Source: Craterostigma plantagineum (lineage: Eukaryota > Streptophyta > Magnoliopsida > Lamiales > Linderniaceae). From it: a stretch of DNA of 64,000 bases. The notes beneath the pieces are model-generated. The model was not told where the DNA came from and made no database searches. It was given only the letters and a program-made list of their open reading frames with translations. The stretch is from positions 1 through 64,000 of the forward strand of contig JAPQWV010000648.1 of assembly GCA_027422505.1 (NCBI GenBank), in the 5' to 3' direction. Positions 32,630 to 43,900 of this stretch are shown one piece after another (position 1 is the first letter of the stretch; each line of letters opens with the position of its first letter). A program made the translations under genes and the position numbers.

Positions 32630-34571
32630 ATTGTTTTTGCAGATCCATCATGTGTGGTACCTTGACTCTGGTTGCTGCACACACATGACGGGAAATCAAG
32701 AGCTGCTGAGCAACTATCAAGACCGACTGAATGGAAAAGTCAGGTTTGGAAACAAGGATTCAGCCCCGATTCTAGGACTTGGGGATATCATTCTGGAGAT
32801 CTGACTATAAAAGATGTCTCCTACGTCGAAGGCCTCCGCCATAACTTGTTCAGCATAGGGCAGTTCTGTGACAAAGGGTTCCAGGTGGTCTTTCATCCTG
32901 ACCAGTGCAGAATTTTGGATAGTCAGGACACAGAACTCTTTCAAGGACTTCGGAAATCAAATCTATACACGATAAACCTGACGTCCGTGCGGCCCTCGAC
33001 AGCTGTTTGCCTCATTTCTCAGACTGTAATTCAGAGGAACAACTTATGGCATCAACACATGTCTCATCTCAACATCAAAGCTCTTCAACATCTCTCAACG
33101 AAAAAGTTGGTTCACGGTCTTCCAACTATAACTTTACAAAAAGAGCATCAATGTTCGGCGTGCCAATTAGGAAAAATGAAGCGAGCATCGCATCATATCA
33201 AACAAGTGGCCTCTACTTCACGTCCTCTGGAACTGTTACATATGGACCTCTGTGGACCACTGAAGACACAGAGAATAAATGGACGCAACTATTTGCTGGT
33301 CACAGTCGATGACTACTCTCGCTACACATGGACAAGGTTCCTCCGAACAAAAGATGAGACAGAGGACTTGATCGTCAATTTCGTGAACTATATTCAAAAT
33401 TTGCTGCAACAGACTGTCCAAGTTATTCGAACGGACAACGGCACTGAGTTCAAGAACAAATTTCTCAGTGATTTTTATCACAAACTTGGAATAAGTCAAC
33501 AATTCTCAGCCGCCAAGACACATCAACATAATGGAGTAGTCGAACGAAAGAACAGAACTTTAGGGGAAGCAGCACGTACATTGTAATTCACTCAGGCCTT
33601 CCACATTTCCTATGGGCTGAAGCAGTAAATACCGCCTGTTTCACACACAAGCGCTTCGACAAGACTCCGTACGAAATTATCAACACACGAGTACCCAACA
33701 TCTCTTTCTTCAATGTCTTCAGGTGCAAGTGCTTTGTGGCGAACGACAGAGAGCACCGTGCTAAGTTTGACCCTAAAGCACTCGAAGCCACTTTCAGCGG
33801 GTATTCTTCAACCTCAAAAGCGTACAGGGTGTATATCAAGTCCAATCGCACGATCAAAGAAAGCTACAATGTCACTTTCCACGAAGTGGCAGAGATGGCT
33901 CCTGCACACCTCAGTTCAAGACCCGTACCTAACCAGATAGCTTCTGAATATAACAGTTTAGAACCTGTTTTCACTGGTGTGTTGGCACAAAACCAACAGA
34001 AGATGGCAACAACTCCAAATTCAACGTCGGAAGAAGCAACGGGACTTGCATTAGACGATTTGGACTCTCTCTTCGAGACAGTATATCGGTCACACACTGC
34101 TACACCTACAGTGGATTCTCCACCCGACGAGACCGACGTACCAAGTTCTTCACACGTCCCTACCTCACCCGCTTCAGAATTGCCACAAAATAACGAAGAA
34201 CCTACAGTGGTTTGACGAAGAATCCTCAGACATGATCGATCCAAGTGCAGAATTGGAACTTCCTCAAACAATTGATCAATCGGAGACTATAGGAAATCTA
34301 GACCCACAGATGGCTTATGCATCGACTTCAGCCTTACCTCATGACCGCAAGTGGACTAGAGGTCACTAGGTTGATCAGATAATTGGCGATCCTTCGGATG
34401 GAGTGAGGACGTCTTCGGTCACCCGGTTGACCGCAAGTGGACTAGAGGTCACCCGGTTGATCAGATTATTGGCGATCCTTCGGTCAACACAGTCTCTTCA
34501 GCTGCTTCCTAAGTAAAAATGAGCCTACCAAGGTAGCAGACGCACTTCAAGACGCGGATTGGGTAATAGCG
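32630..34571 (+). pseudogene. pol: pol of element C: protease, integrase and linker (unit 2)
   Basis: The layout is the same as in unit 1: protease WYLDSGCCTHMTG (about 32652-32692), frame break near 32802, pre-integrase LWHQHMSHLN, and the integrase core with HMDLCGP (about 33245), RTDNGTEFKNKF (about 33430) and VVERKNR (about 33540). A one-base loss near 33585 (after EAARTL) ends the open frame that in unit 1 continues. The linker with DLDSLFETVYR and PDETDVPSSSHVPTSP is at about 34060-34170. Stops follow near 34215, 34367 and 34512 before RT. Confidence 0.87.
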
Positions 34572-36044
34572 ATGCATGAAGAAATTCATCAATTCGGACG
34601 TCTTCAAGTGTGGACCTTAGTATCCCGTCCGCATGGGAAAACAATTGTCGGAACTAAATGGGTATTCAAAAACAAGAAGAATGAAGATGGTGAAGTGATC
34701 CAGAACAAAGCAAGGCTAGTTGCGAAGGGATACAATCAACATGAAGGCATCGACTACGACGAGACATATGCTCCTGTTGCCCGAATCGAAGCTATCCGCC
34801 TTCTTTTAGCTTATGCAGCTCACAAATACTTCAAGGTATATAAAATGGATGTTAGGACCGCCTTTCTCAACGGCGTTTTAAAAGAAGAAGTCTATGTCGC
34901 TCAGCCGGAAGGTTTTGTCGATCAAGAACATCCCCATCACGTCTATCGTTTGGACAAAGCTCTCTACGGACTAAAACAAGCCCCTCGTGCTTGGTGCGAT
35001 GTCCTGAGTGAATTCCTCGTGAAGTCTGGATTCATACGGGGAACGATAGACACAACCCTCTTCATCAAATGGCAAGACAAAGATCTGATGGTCGTCCAAG
35101 TATACGTCGACGACATCATCTTCGGATCAACTAATCCATGGCTTTGCACGAAGTTTGGAGATCTAATGACAATCAAGTTTGAAATGAGTCACATGGGAGA
35201 GATGCAGTTCTTCTTAGGACTACAAGTCAGGCAACAAGATGGGATTTTCATCAGTCAGACAAAATACATCAAGGAAATTCTGAAGAAATTCCATCAAGAT
35301 CAGAGCAAGCCTCTCAGCATTCCTGTGTCACCAAGCTGCAAGTTGGATGTCGATCCCTCTGGAAATCAGTCGACATCACGCTGTATCGCAGCATCATTGG
35401 ATCTATTCTCTACCTCACCTCAAGCCGGCCGGATATCATGTTTGCCACCTGTTTATATGCCCGTTTTCAAGCCGATCCCAAAGAATCCCATATGCTCGCG
35501 GTTAAAAGGATTCTACGTTACCTTAAGGGCACTTCTACCCTTGGACTATGGTATCCAAAGGGTACGAATTTCAAACTTATCGGCTATACTAACGCTGATT
35601 ATGCAGGTGGCCGAATGGACAGGAAAAGCACGTTCGGTGGCGCTCAAATTTCTAGGTGAAAAGGTGGTCTCCTGGTCATCCAAAAAGCAGAACTGTGTGT
35701 CAACTTCGACGGCCGAAGCGGAATACATGGCTGTCGCCAGTTGTTACTCCCAGATGCTGTGAATGCGAACTAAGCTTCGCGACTATGGGTACATTTTAAA
35801 TAATATACCCATATATAGTAATAGTCAAAGTGCCATCGCTATCACTTGCAATCCTGTTCATCACTCACGCACAAAACACATAGACATTAGATATCACTTT
35901 ATCAAAGATCATGTTGAAAAAGGCACCATAGATATGTATTTCATGAACACGGAGTACCAACTAGCTGACATTTTCACCAAGGCATTGGATGAAAAACGAT
36001 TTCAATTCCTTGTCGGAAAATTAGGCATGTTGAATCTTACGTAA
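34572..36044 (+). pseudogene. pol: pol of element C: reverse transcriptase and RNase H
   Basis: RT is well preserved: [63 protein letters not shown] and the catalytic YVDD at residues 178-181 from 34572 (35103-35114), then [11 protein letters not shown] and [11 protein letters not shown]. The frame shifts near 35365 and returns near 35650. Between these, RNase H is read from [15 protein letters not shown] and [21 protein letters not shown] at 35760-35762 interrupts the frame before MRTKLRDYGY. RNase H continues with NSQSAIAITCNPVHHSRTKHIDIRYHF and ends LADIFTKALDEKRFQFLVGK. The family assignment (Sirevirus-like Ty1-copia) rests mainly on this domain and on the ORF downstream. Confidence 0.9.
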
Positions 36045-37830
36045 TATGTGCTTTACCTGATCTTATGTGCTACTAAATGTTCTATGCTATGTGTTTTCTT
36101 TGCTTATTTGCTTTATCTTACCAGAGACACCGGGAAAGCACTTGTCTCCGAAGGCACCTCGTCACAGCCCAACCTCACACCTCCACAATCCACACCCACC
36201 GACCCTTTAGCCACTTCATCCATCCTCATCAACCCATACACCATACCCATAACCGAGCTCCACGACATCCTACTCGCCCGCCTGATCGGCCTCTCCATCC
36301 GATCGCCTCGAGAAGAGTCTCTTTATAGGCGATTGGTGGATCATCCTGAGCCACCTACTGAAACTTGCTGAGGCCAAAGCTCCCACTCAAGACGCAGACA
36401 TGACGATCCTGACGATCAGGACCCTCATGAGGGGGAGAAGAGGCCACGGACATCTACGAGTGGCCAAGGACAAGGCTCGGGTGCGACGCAAACAAGCGTT
36501 GAAGCACGTGAAACCCAAACCCAAACCCAAACACAAACCACCCACACCACGCACCGCACCACCACTCTAACCCATATCGACCCACCAACCTTTCACCTCC
36601 GGACGCCTCCACCGACACCACCGACTCTGACAAGCCCCTTGCTTCCGGAAGAAGAAGCAAGTGCGGCCATGCTCGTAGCTCTGGCACAAACCCAAGCTAC
36701 TCCCTCAACAGCTCCAGGACAACTGAGCCCTTCAGGACACGGCATCAACCCACATGAATATCTCGACAAATTCATATTTGAAGAACAGTGAGCGACCCAT
36801 TATATGCCCAAGGAGCATCAAGTACAACGGCTCAAGGAAGTTCGACAAATTCTGCAACAAGCTTCGGTGGACCTCGTGCGGATAGAAGACGAGAAGCTTC
36901 AGGAAGGTGTAGACCACGAACAAGATCCCACAGGGCTTTCAGAGCTGATCACATAACGAGCGGTTTCCCCCACAAGACAAATGCCTGGGACCGTTCCGAT
37001 CTGGCCATGGGAAAATATACGAATAGAGATACCCTTCCTCGAAGAAGTCCGTGAGAATATTTGTAGGTCGCCGGACAGAATCAAAAAGCCGAACGAATTG
37101 GAGCTGAGAGGGATCTCTTACTGGGATCAGTAGAAGATGATGACCTACCTCTGGATACTGACTCAACTTGGACCTGACGTACGGCTGGGGATGACTAAAG
37201 GACAAGTCAAGAGCCACTATAAGAGTCTCTCCCTGATTTGCCAGCTTCTCAGCGTCTACTGTGCTAAAGGAGGACTTCCAACCCCAATATATGTTATTGA
37301 GTGAGTGGAAAGAACCCGAGAGGAACTAAGAGAGAGCGACCTTCCGTATCTCCCTGCCGAGGAGGTATACAACCTCTATCAGCTGTACGTGGAGAATTAC
37401 AAATGTCCTCAAGGCTTCGTCAAGAAAGAAGGCCTCGAAAGGCTCTACCGGTTCATGATGCACCAAGTCAAATACTTTGCAGTGCATGACCTTCAGATGG
37501 CTCTGGAGAGCAACATGAAGAAGGTCAACATGGTCGAACCGCTCAACAAAGGACCTAAGATCGAAGGGCTTCCAAGCAATCATGTGCACATCAGCTCAGC
37601 CGTAGGCATCACCTACCACAATCCAATTGCCAAGAAGACTAAATTTTGTGATGGGACGCTCAAGATCATCAGGAGGAATATCGAGCAGAGGTTGGAAGAA
37701 ATCAATAGAGGTACAATGCTGAGGATCCACGGGTTCCTGAGAGAACAGCCGCTCCTGATGGAGTTGTTAGACGACATCGAGGAGTGCCTGTAGCTGAGGG
37801 AAATGCTCAGGAACTTCGGGCATGCGTTGG
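36045..37830 (+). pseudogene. Post-pol ORF region of element C (interrupted by Tekay-like insertion)
   Basis: Downstream of the pol stop is a frame (36048-36371) with the Thr/Pro-rich phrase SQPNLTPPQSTPTDPLATSS. A Gln/Thr-repeat region (about 36500-36560) follows, with PSGHGINPHEYLDKFIFEE near 36740-36790, then degraded sequence matching M (DLVRIEDEKLQEGVDHEQ, about 36865-36925). The best preserved section is an open frame 37305-37793 (ESDLPYLPAEEVYNLYQLYVENYK, FMMHQVKYFAVHDLQM, NHVHISSAVGITYHN, KFCDGTLKIIRRNIEQRLEE). A TAG at 37791-37793 breaks it, after which coding resumes until the gypsy insertion; it continues at 58327. Long spacer sequence seen in A is absent here. A PPT-like GAGGGGGAG is at 36429-36437. 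Function unknown; no membrane segment seen. Confidence 0.68.
37826..37830. other. Target-site duplication, left copy (GTTGG)
   Basis: GTTGG precedes the 5' LTR. The identical pentamer at 58327-58331 follows the 3' LTR, and the Sirevirus ORF reads ...HALG across the rejoined site. Confidence 0.92.
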
Positions 37831-38751
37831 TGTAGCACCCGGGTTTCCCGTAAGTATTTAGGGCCAATAAATTAGCAAAATGCTACTTCGTGATTTATGT
37901 GCATTTAGGTGAATTATGCGCATTAACGTGACTCATGTGCATTACGTGACTTACGTGCCATTAATTTTGGGTCTATATGATTCCATGCGAACGTGGTTAT
38001 CGACCTCATAAGTGCCTTTTTGTGATTGCCGTGGATTCCGTGAGATAATTATATGACTATAGGATAATTTATGTGCACGCTCCATGCTTACGAGACTTTA
38101 CGAACGTCCGAGATTTTATGCAACGACTTAAGTGATTAGGGTGAATTAAGTTAGGTGGGAAATTTCGAAGTTTGGGCCAAGAGAAAATGATTTATGATAG
38201 TGGGCTAAGCATATCACTCACTTTGGGCTAGAACTCAATCATAGGCCCAAGTTGTAAAATATCAACATGGGAGACAAACCTTCCTTAAAACAAGGAAGTC
38301 CCACGCCTTGAAGTTCTATCACCGTGACCCTTTTCCCTTAAAAATTATCTACTCAACTATCCAAAACTCTCTAACCTCACAAAGAAACCCATGAAATTAG
38401 AAAGAAAAGAGAAGAGAAGGAGCCGAAAGGAGTCCAACCCAAAAACACACCAAGAAGTTGAAGGTTCGAAGCTAGTAAGTGAACTTATTGCTTTAGGCTA
38501 CTTTGATTTCCATTACTAAGTATTAAAGCATGTTTAAGATTAAGGGAGATTAGGAATTTGAATGTATCATAGACGGTGAAAACCCTAGGATTGGGTGTAA
38601 AAGCATAATCGAAGGTTTCTTGGGGATGTTGCTAAGATTTAGCTAGCTAAACATGTTTTATAGCTTACAACTTTAACGTGAGACGATCCTAGCCTAGCAT
38701 TAGACGGTTTTGGGTAGGAGAAAGCTTCGAAACTTAGGAAATTTTGGGAAG

Positions 38752-39297
38752 ATTTGGGTCGCAAATGGGGTTTTGGGCGAATTGAAGGCTTTGCGGGCCC
38801 GGCGAAGTTGGCGAACTCGGCCACTTTGCGAACCGAGCACCTTGCGAACTCAAGGACGAAACGCGGGCCACTTCGCGGGCTGGAGAATTGCGAAGCTATT
38901 TCGCGAGTCCTGCTAAAGTTTGCGAGTCCCACCAAGTTTGCGAATCCATGCAAGCGGAAGCTTTGCGGGTTGATGGTTTGCGAACCCCAAGCGGTTAGGA
39001 ACCTTGCGACTCCATTTTGCGGGTTCATGCACTTTGCGGCCCCATCTTACGAATGGAACCTTTTACGAACTGGAGCTTTGCGAGCTCAAAACTTCGCGGG
39101 TCTGACCTTTTGCGAACCCCAAGCCACTTTGCGAACTCGTATGCTTCACGGGTCCAAGCACTTCGCGAATCCATATGCAGGTCGCGAACTCCAAGCCACT
39201 TTACGAATCCGTGGAGGTTTGCGGGCTGGAAAGGTTTGCGAACTCAAACACTTCGCAAATCAACTTCACGAATTGAACCCCTTCGCAAATCGCCTTT
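38752..39297 (+). repeat. Degenerate minisatellite (TTTGCGAAC motif) in the 5' LTR
   Basis: More than twenty variants of TTGCGAACTC / TTTGCGGGTC / TTCGCGAATCC recur at irregular spacing of about 20-30 bp. The region is more GC-rich and CG-rich than the rest of the LTR. The matching region in the 3' LTR is 56218-56763. Confidence 0.75.
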
Positions 39298-40034
39298 TTA
39301 GGAAAAACATTTTCGCACCATTTAATAAGAAAAATATTCCAATTCCAATGAGCATAGGCTCTTTCAACGCCCGATCATAATTGGCCTATCGGTGTCCTTA
39401 GGGCCAATTTTCGGTATAGGTAGACGTCGCATTCGATAGAATTTTGGAACGAAAATTATATAGTTGATTTAAAATAATTTATGGACTGACTTCATAGCCT
39501 TGGCAGGTTTAAAGGACGAAATTTTAGGAATTTCACTAGACAGGCTAGCAAATAGTTTAAAGTCGAAAATTAGGTTCATGACTTGAAATAATTCGAGTAC
39601 TTAGCTAGCTTAATTAATTAATAGCTTGCTGATACGAATGTTTTGGTGCCTAAGGTCGGGACTTAGGAAATTCGCAGGGGCAGGTAGCAGTTAGTCTACG
39701 GACGCCAGGTAAGTAGAAATCCAACTACGACACACAACTTATTTTACGTGCCTAAATTGCGTGATTACGTGCCTACGTGGTTTCATGAATTCGTAAATTG
39801 ATTGAAGTATTTGAATGTGGTAAGTCTATGTTGCATATACCTGCATCCGCATATGCATACTCACGTGCACACACGAACTCGTGAGGGAGAGTCGTGGGGT
39901 TGAGTGTGCGTACTATTATGTCGCTTGTATGCGATGAAGACCCGCCGATATAGGCCGGTGTGTCGACTCGTAGTTGAGTCATGGACGACTTCTATGGCAC
40001 CCTATATGGCGTACGACGCCGATTATTATTGAGG

Positions 40035-40245
40035 CAGGAGGAGCGACCCAGGAAGGAGCGACCTAGCTATGCTAGCGTAGGCTAACTGGCGTAGGCAACT
40101 GCCCTATTTGCGGAAGGAGCGACCTGGAAGGAGCGACCTAGGGGGAATCCTAGCGTAGGCTACCAGCGTGGGCTACCGTATGACAGAGGGGACGACCTGG
40201 GAGGGTGCGACCTAGGGAGACCTAGCGTAGGCTACCCAGCGTGGG
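40035..40245 (+). repeat. GGAGCGACCT / AGCGTAGGCTA repeat cluster in the 5' LTR
   Basis: GGAGCGACC(T/C) or its variants appear about six times and AGCGTAGGCTA or variants about six times, alternating. The copy in the 3' LTR is at 57501-57711. Confidence 0.75.
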
Positions 40246-40282
40246 CCCCGAGTGACATTAGTCTGAGTACATTGGTACGATT

Positions 40283-40384
40283 GTTATATGCATCGGCGCG
40301 GATTGCCTTTGCGAGTGTTATATGCATCGGCGCGGATTGCCTTTGCGAGTGTTATATGCATCGACGCGGATTGTCGTTGCGGGG
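40283..40384 (+). repeat. Three tandem 34-bp repeats in the 5' LTR
   Basis: Units at 40283-40316, 40317-40350 and 40351-40384 begin GTTATATGCATCG. The first two are identical; the third has several substitutions. The same array is at 57813-57914 in the 3' LTR. Confidence 0.88.
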
Positions 40385-40800
40385 GAGTGTCACATGCATA
40401 CATGCATGATTTCTGCTTACTGAGCCTCGGTGGCTCATTCCTTATGTTGTGTGTTGTAGGCACCGACGACCACGGTATGTGATCGTGTTGAAAGACAAGG
40501 CCGATCTTTTGGAGCTTCGCGCTGCTTTTGGGGTGGACGTGTGTGTGTGGATGACGACCTGTGAGGCCGGGCGCATAGGAGCTTTTGCTGTGCCGACACA
40601 CCTCCGTCGTTGTAGTTAGACCATGTCTGCAACCTAATGTTCGACATGCATTCTTTTGTCTTGTATACAACGATGTTCCATTCCATAAATGAAAAATGAA
40701 AAAATTTGTACGCGTTTTCGGTGCACTTCTTTATTTACAAACTCGCTAGGCACGTAGAATGCGCTAGAATAGGCGGTTAGGAAGTCGGGGCGCGACAGGG

Positions 40801-40813
40801 TGGTATCAGAGCC
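40801..40813 (+). promoter_or_regulatory. Primer-binding site of the Tekay-like element
   Basis: TGGTATCAGAGCC three bases after the LTR end, complementary to initiator Met-tRNA. A leader of about 140 bp follows before the gag ATG. Confidence 0.93.
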
Positions 40814-40949
40814 AGGGTCACAGGTTCTGTAGACTGTCCATGCACACACACCCAAAAGAGCGGAAGCGGCCTTGCAAGTAAGTGTTAAGTCTATGTGAAC
40901 TTCTATGTTGTATAATTTATTGGCCGGACAATCAGGATAGGGTGTAGAG

Positions 40950-43900
40950 ATGGTAAGAACGAGAGGTGAGTCGAGTGGTGGCGACGACCAGAACTGGGGA
41001 AACACGGCCCCTCCCGACAATCGGGACGCGACGATCTTCCAACTGACGGAACTAGTCCGCCAGCAGTCGACACAGATCCAACAACTGATCCAACAAAATG
41101 CTGCTAATACTGGACCAACTCAGGCAGAAAGGACTGAGATAGTTGGAGAACGATTTAGGAGGTTGAACCCACCGACCTTCGAAGACACAGCTGACTCGAC
41201 AGTGGCTGAGGACTGGTTGAGGACTCTCGAGAGCGTGTTCGTCTATAGCAGGGTTCCGGAGGCGGAAAAGGCCCTCTGTGCTGCGTTCCTACTACGAGGG
41301 AGCGCAGGACACTGGTGGGACACCATCATGGTGTTGGAGAACCCCGCTACAATGAGCTGGGAAAGGTTCAAGGAGTTGTTCAGGGGCAAGTACCTCACCG
41401 CCCCGGTTCGAGCACAGCGCCTGAATGAATTCATTAACCTCAGGCAGGGGTCTATGACGGTGGCCGAGTACATAAGGAAGTTTGAGCAGCTGTCCAGGTT
41501 CGCTGCTCACATGATCAGCACGGAAGCTCTAAAAGTCGAACGCTTCCTGGAAGGATTGAAGCCTGAGCTCTACAGGGACGTGAGCATGGCAGGGATTCAG
41601 GGAGCTACGTACTCTCAGGTAGCAGAAAGAGCTATGGTAGCCGAACAGGCGGAGGCCAGGATCGTGAAGGCACAAGAGGCTAAACGCAAATTCGCTCAGA
41701 TGCAAGGAGCTCAATGGAGTGGAGGAGACCCGAAACGGCAGCTTATGCCTAGAGGGGGCAAGAAGAGATTCCTGAACCGGCCTCCTCAACAGCCTCAGGG
41801 AATGATGAACAGACCACCGAACCCAAACCAGAATCAAGGGGCAGCTCAATTCCCTAACTGTCAGAGGTGTGGAAGGAAGCCTTGGGACTGCAACACGCCA
41901 GCTAATGCGTGCTTCAGATGTGGGAAGATAGGTCACTTCGCAAAGCAGTGCCCTGAAAACATTCCAGGGAATCAGGCAGGAAACCCAGTAAGACCCCCGA
42001 TGGTGCCAGCACGGGTGTACACCATCACGTCGGAGGAAGCAGAGAACAACCCAGAGGTGGTAACAGGTACCCTACCGATCCATCAAACTCCCACGTGCAT
42101 TCTAGTAGATTTCGGGGCGACCCACTCGTTTGCGTCTGTAAAGTATGTGATGAAACTCGGGGTAACGCCTGAGCGAGTAGATTACGAATATAGCGTTGCA
42201 ATTCCAAGCGGGGCACCAACTAGGACTAGCCAAATGTTAAGAAATTGCCCAATCTTAATCGGTAATAGAGAATTGCCTGTAGACCTGATAGTCATTCCGA
42301 TGGACGACTACGAAGTGATCCTCGGGATGGACTGGCTCTCAAAATATGAAGCAGTGATAGACTGTAACCGTAAAGTAGTTACGTTTAGCTTAGAAGGGGA
42401 AGAACCTTTCACCTTCAAGGGAACAATGAAGGGGAGAGGCACTCCGAGGATATCAGCCTTAAAAGCTCAGCGATTAGTCAATTCCGGATGCGAGGCATAC
42501 CTGGTGTTCGCGCTGAAGGCAGAAGAGAATACCCCCACGAAACTCGAAGACGTACTAGTGATTAAGGATTTCCCAGATGTATTTCCAGAAGAATTGTTGG
42601 GATTACCCCCAGACAGAGAAATTGAGTTTACGATTGACCTGGTGCCGGGAGCAGCACCAGTGTCCAAGGCTCCATATCGATTAGCGCCAACCGAATTAAA
42701 GGAGTTGAAGGAACAAATAGATGAACTCCTACAGAAAGGATTCATTCAGACCAGCTTTTCTCCATGGGGAGCGCCAGTCCTGTTCGTACGAAAGAAGGAT
42801 GGCTCGATGAGACTGTGTATAGATTACAGGGAGCTTAACAAGCTGACGATCAAGAATAAGTATCCACTACCCCGAATAGACGACCTCTTCGACCAATTAC
42901 AAGGCGCCACAGTATTTTCTAAGATCGACTTGAGGTCGGGCTACCATCAACTGAAAATCCGCAAGGAAGACATTCCCAAAACGGCGTTCAGTACCAGATA
43001 CGGGCATTTTGAATTTCTAGTCATGCCCTTTGGACTGACCAATGCGCCAGCAGCCTTCATGGACCTAATGAACCGGGTGTTCGAAACCTATCTGGACAAG
43101 TTCGTGATTGTATTCATAGACGACATCCTCATCTACTCGAAGACGAAGGAGGAACACGAACAACACCTACGAGTGGTACTTGGAGTACTGAGGGAAAAGC
43201 AGCTGTACGCTAAGTTTAAAAAGTGTGAATTCTGGCTGGACCAAGTAGCATTTTTGGGACACATTGTCTCTGGAGCGGGAATCTCAGTGGACCCAAGCAA
43301 AATCGAGGCAATCAATAACTGGCCACAACCGACCGATGTAACAGAAGTACGGAGCTTTCTAGGCTTAGCGGGCTACTATAGGAAATTCATAAAGGATTTT
43401 TCGAAAATTGCCTCAACATTGACAAAGTTGACCCGAAAGAATACTCCTTTTCAATGGAGCGAAGAATGTGAACAGAGCTTCCAAGAACTGAAATAGCGTC
43501 TTACTACCGCCCCAGTGTTGACGATACCCACAGGAACGGGAGGATTCTCCGTTTATAGCGACGCCTCGAAAACTGGGCTCGGATGCGTACTGATGCAAAA
43601 CGGAAATGTGGTGGCCTATGCCTCACGGCAGTTGAAGGAGTACGAAAGGAACTATCCTACACACGACTTGGAACTAGCAGCTGTGGTCTTTGCCCTCAAG
43701 ATTTGGAGGCATTATCTATATGGTGAAAGATGTGAAATCTACACCGATCACAAAAGTTTAAAGTACTTCTTCACCCAAAAGGAGCTAAACATGAGACAGA
43801 GAAGGTGGCTGGAATTGGTGAAGGACTACGATTGTGTAATCAACTACCACCCAGGGAAGGCAAATGTAGTAGCAGATGCCTTAAGTCGAAAGACAGTAAG

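Larger units (their letters stand above)
22301..34676 (+). repeat. Tandem duplication, unit 2 (about 12.4 kb)
   Basis: Second copy of 10412-22257. It keeps the 523 bp that unit 1 has lost, and continues without interruption into RT, RNase H and post-pol of element C. Shared derived changes in both units (the Ser in the zinc knuckle, the mutated solo-LTR target copy) show that the duplication is younger than those mutations. Confidence 0.93.
37831..40797 (+). repeat. 5' LTR of the Tekay-like element
   Basis: Starts TGTAGCACCCGGG and ends GGCGCGACA, with a PBS four bases on. It is near-identical to 55297-58326 except for about 64 bp missing at around 40245 and scattered substitutions. It contains three internal repeat clusters, listed separately. 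It has no gene; the apparent 208-codon frame at 38754-39380 is a product of the TTTGCGAAC repeats. Confidence 0.93.

Noticed and set aside
36454..36775. Minus-strand frames rich in Gly/Val opposite the C post-pol region
   Set aside because: They are shadows of the Gln/Thr/Pro-repeat coding stretch on the plus strand.
38754..39380. 208-codon plus-strand frame with repeated FAN/LRT wording, also at 56220-56846
   Set aside because: It lies wholly within the long LTR of the gypsy element and is produced by the TTTGCGAAC minisatellite; other frames over the same repeat are also open.
39773..39982. 69-codon minus-strand frame present in both Tekay LTRs
   Set aside because: It is a short frame in non-coding LTR sequence; its conservation only reflects LTR identity.
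40283..40384. CRISPR-like regular repeats of 34 bp
   Set aside because: Units are directly adjacent with no spacers, inside a plant LTR.
40284..40670. 128-codon minus-strand frame in the Tekay-like LTR (shorter at 57814-58131)
   Set aside because: It overlaps the 34-bp tandem repeats and is not maintained at full length in the other LTR; no recognisable domain.
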